From ANME-2 cluster archaeon (lineage in GTDB: Archaea; Halobacteriota; Methanosarcinia; Methanosarcinales; Methanocomedenaceae), in contig JAKRWB010000534.1 in the NCBI GenBank assembly GCA_022353185.1, positions 1 to 6,365 on the forward strand: 6,365 nucleotides of DNA, read 5' to 3'. Below are positions 5,907 to 6,365 of the stretch, in pieces. Below the pieces are notes generated by a model. It worked only from the letters and a program-made list of their open reading frames with translations. It was not told the origin of the DNA and made no database searches. How positions within the stretch are numbered: position 1 is the first letter of the stretch; each line of letters starts with the position of its first letter. The position numbers were made by a program, and so were the translations under genes.

Positions 5907-5918
5907 CACTGTGCAGTG
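5907..5918. promoter_or_regulatory. Short palindrome in the cdhA leader
   Basis: CACTG-TG-CAGTG is a perfect 5-bp inverted repeat with a 2-nt centre, between the U7 tract and the cdhA ribosome binding site. It could be a protein-binding site on DNA or part of the RNA folding landscape. A loop of 2 nt is too tight for the full hairpin in RNA, so the DNA-operator reading is somewhat more natural. Weak evidence. Confidence 0.3.
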
Positions 5919-5926
5919 CCATCAAT

Positions 5927-5956
5927 AAAAAAACGATTGACCATTCGGTGGCATCG
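5927..5956 (-). terminator. Terminator-like hairpin with U7 in the cdhA leader (candidate attenuator)
   Basis: Read on the transcribed strand, CGAU (5956-5953) pairs with AUCG (5937-5934) and GCCA (5952-5949) pairs with UGGU (5943-5940, one G-U), with a 5-nt loop and a 2-nt CA bulge. Seven U residues (5933-5927) follow with no gap. This is the layout of an intrinsic terminator, placed about 58 nt upstream of the cdhA start and therefore inside the leader. A terminator before the gene it precedes suggests conditional read-through. I recall that the Methanosarcina cdh operon has a long 5' leader that controls transcript elongation, which makes this placement plausible. Confidence 0.5.
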
Positions 5957-6111
5957 AAAAAAGGGATGATTTTCGCAATTTAAGTTAACAATTATCATTT
6001 TATCCAAATATAAGGATATATTACTAATAATTATAAATTTTAATGTAAAATATAAGTTTTTAGAAAAAATAAACTCAAAGAAGGTCTTAAAAATTGATTA
6101 AAACGTAATTA

Positions 6112-6122
6112 TTCGATGCCAC
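6112..6122 (-). promoter_or_regulatory. Candidate antiterminator strand, complementary to the leader hairpin
   Basis: On the transcribed strand GUGGCAUCGAA (6122-6112) is perfectly complementary over 11 nt to UUCGAUGCCAC (5958-5948), which contains the whole 5' arm of the terminator-like hairpin. Pairing between the two would prevent the hairpin from forming. The segment lies 30 nt past the stop of the leader ORF. The complementarity is seen directly; its regulatory use is inferred and requires the transcript to start upstream of 6122. Confidence 0.45.
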
Positions 6123-6132
6123 TATTGTTGAC
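6120..6132. repeat. 13-nt direct repeat, copy 1 (with 6161-6173)
   Basis: CACTATTGTTGAC occurs here and again at 6161-6173, both within the cdhA leader. The starts are 41 bp apart, close to four helical turns, as expected for a pair of protein-binding sites on one face of DNA. On the RNA strand this copy overlaps the antiterminator segment by three bases, and the other copy covers the last codons of the leader ORF. Confidence 0.5.
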
Positions 6133-6152
6133 ATCAATTATTATCGTATCGT

Positions 6153-6242
6153 TCACATAGCACTATTGTTGACTCTGACTAAAATATCGATAGCGACAAC
6201 ATATGCCTGTACAGAAGTCAATATCCGGGGTTCTGTTACCAT
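6153..6242 (-). CDS. 29-residue leader ORF upstream of cdhA
   Basis: ATG at 6242 to TGA at 6153, encoding MVTEPRILTSVQAYVVAIDI followed by nine more residues ending in NNSAM. A Shine-Dalgarno-like GGGGGAG (6251-6257) lies 8 nt before the ATG, which is what raises this above background. The peptide is rich in Val, Ile, Leu and Ala and has no run of a single regulatory amino acid, so a classical amino-acid-starvation attenuator is not indicated. It sits between the proposed promoter and the antiterminator/terminator segments, where ribosome movement could influence folding. It could equally be the truncated start of a lost gene. Confidence 0.4.
   Translation of the reverse strand: MVTEPRILTSVQAYVVAIDILVRVNNSAM
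6161..6173. repeat. 13-nt direct repeat, copy 2 (with 6120-6132)
   Basis: Second exact copy of CACTATTGTTGAC. It lies inside the 29-codon leader ORF, near its 3' end. Confidence 0.5.
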
Positions 6243-6267
6243 AAAAAATTCTCCCCCGAATTGAGAG

Positions 6268-6300
6268 ACTTTTTATTATTTTCTGAAACGGTTTATAACC
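6268..6300 (-). promoter_or_regulatory. Candidate cdhA promoter (TATA-like elements)
   Basis: On the minus strand GGTTATAAAC (6300-6291) contains the TATA-like TTATAAA, and AAAATAATAAAA (6282-6271) is a second candidate. Either would start transcription between about 6250 and 6270 and give a leader near 380-400 nt containing all the leader elements. Weaker TATA-like sequences nearer the gene (for example minus strand 6055-6047, TTATATTTT) would give a leader of about 150 nt with the hairpin but without the leader ORF or antiterminator strand. The choice cannot be made from sequence. Confidence 0.35.
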
Positions 6301-6364
6301 ACAGAGGGCACGGAGAACACAGAGGAAACAATAACGCTCCGTGTTCTCTGTGTTCTCTGTGGTT
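6297..6364. repeat. Inverted repeat built of 9-nt units (CACAGAGGG type)
   Basis: Outer arms AACCACAGAG (6297-6306) and CTCTGTGGTT (6355-6364) are perfect complements; so are GAGAACACAGAG (6313-6324) and CTCTGTGTTCTC (6346-6357). The left half is three exact 9-nt steps: CACAGAGGG (6300), CACGGAGAA (6309), CACAGAGGA (6318). The right half is CTCCGTGTT (6337), CTCTGTGTT (6346), CTCTGTGGT (6355). The element ends one base before the window edge and abuts the proposed cdhA promoter. Its architecture matches the repeat at 1549-1628. Confidence 0.8.
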
Positions 6365-6365
6365 G

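Noticed and set aside
1..6365. CRISPR array
   Set aside because: No regularly spaced identical repeats with unique spacers. The only short tandem periodicities are the 9-nt units inside the two inverted repeats and a two-copy 13-mer.

Overview
The window looks like archaeal DNA from a methanogen or anaerobic methanotroph of the Methanosarcinales type. It carries unmistakable archaeal CO dehydrogenase genes (cdhA and cdhB), AT-rich intergenic DNA with TATA-like elements, strong GGAGG ribosome binding sites, and relics of other archaeal families (a winged-helix regulator and a UbiA-type prenyltransferase). The species cannot be fixed from the sequence alone; an ANME-2-like lineage is as possible as a cultured methanogen.

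Layout. Positions 1-252 (minus) hold the N-terminus of a RecA/KaiC-like ATPase that runs off the left edge. Positions 253-2074 are a gene-poor, decayed stretch: a truncated winged-helix regulator (452-637), joined out of frame to a UbiA prenyltransferase fragment (624-about 890), a frameshifted small membrane-protein remnant on the minus strand (1095-1386), a dispersed inverted repeat built from 9-nt units (1549-1628), and about 350 bp with nothing convincing. Positions 2075-5869 are a minus-strand gene cluster, in transcription order cdhA, a 60-codon ORF, a second 60-codon ORF, cdhB, a strong stem-loop, and a Roadblock/LC7-domain gene. The first four genes overlap one another by 4, 11 and 4 nt, and each has a Shine-Dalgarno sequence, so they should be translationally coupled.

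Positions 5870-6365 are the 5' leader and promoter area of cdhA. On the transcribed strand I see, in order: another 9-nt-unit inverted repeat, a TATA-like box, a 29-codon leader ORF with a Shine-Dalgarno sequence, two 13-nt direct repeats, an 11-nt segment perfectly complementary to the 5' arm of a downstream hairpin, that hairpin followed directly by seven U residues, and the cdhA ribosome binding site. This is the architecture of a transcription attenuator with an alternative antiterminator helix, and is the most interesting signal here.

How the genes work together: CdhA and CdhB form the alpha2-epsilon2 CO dehydrogenase component of the acetyl-CoA decarbonylase/synthase complex, which interconverts CO2/CO and, with CdhC, CdhD and CdhE (absent from this window), makes or cleaves acetyl-CoA. 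The locus is therefore a split cdhAB locus. The two inserted small ORFs and the Roadblock gene are candidate accessory factors, but their roles are unproven.
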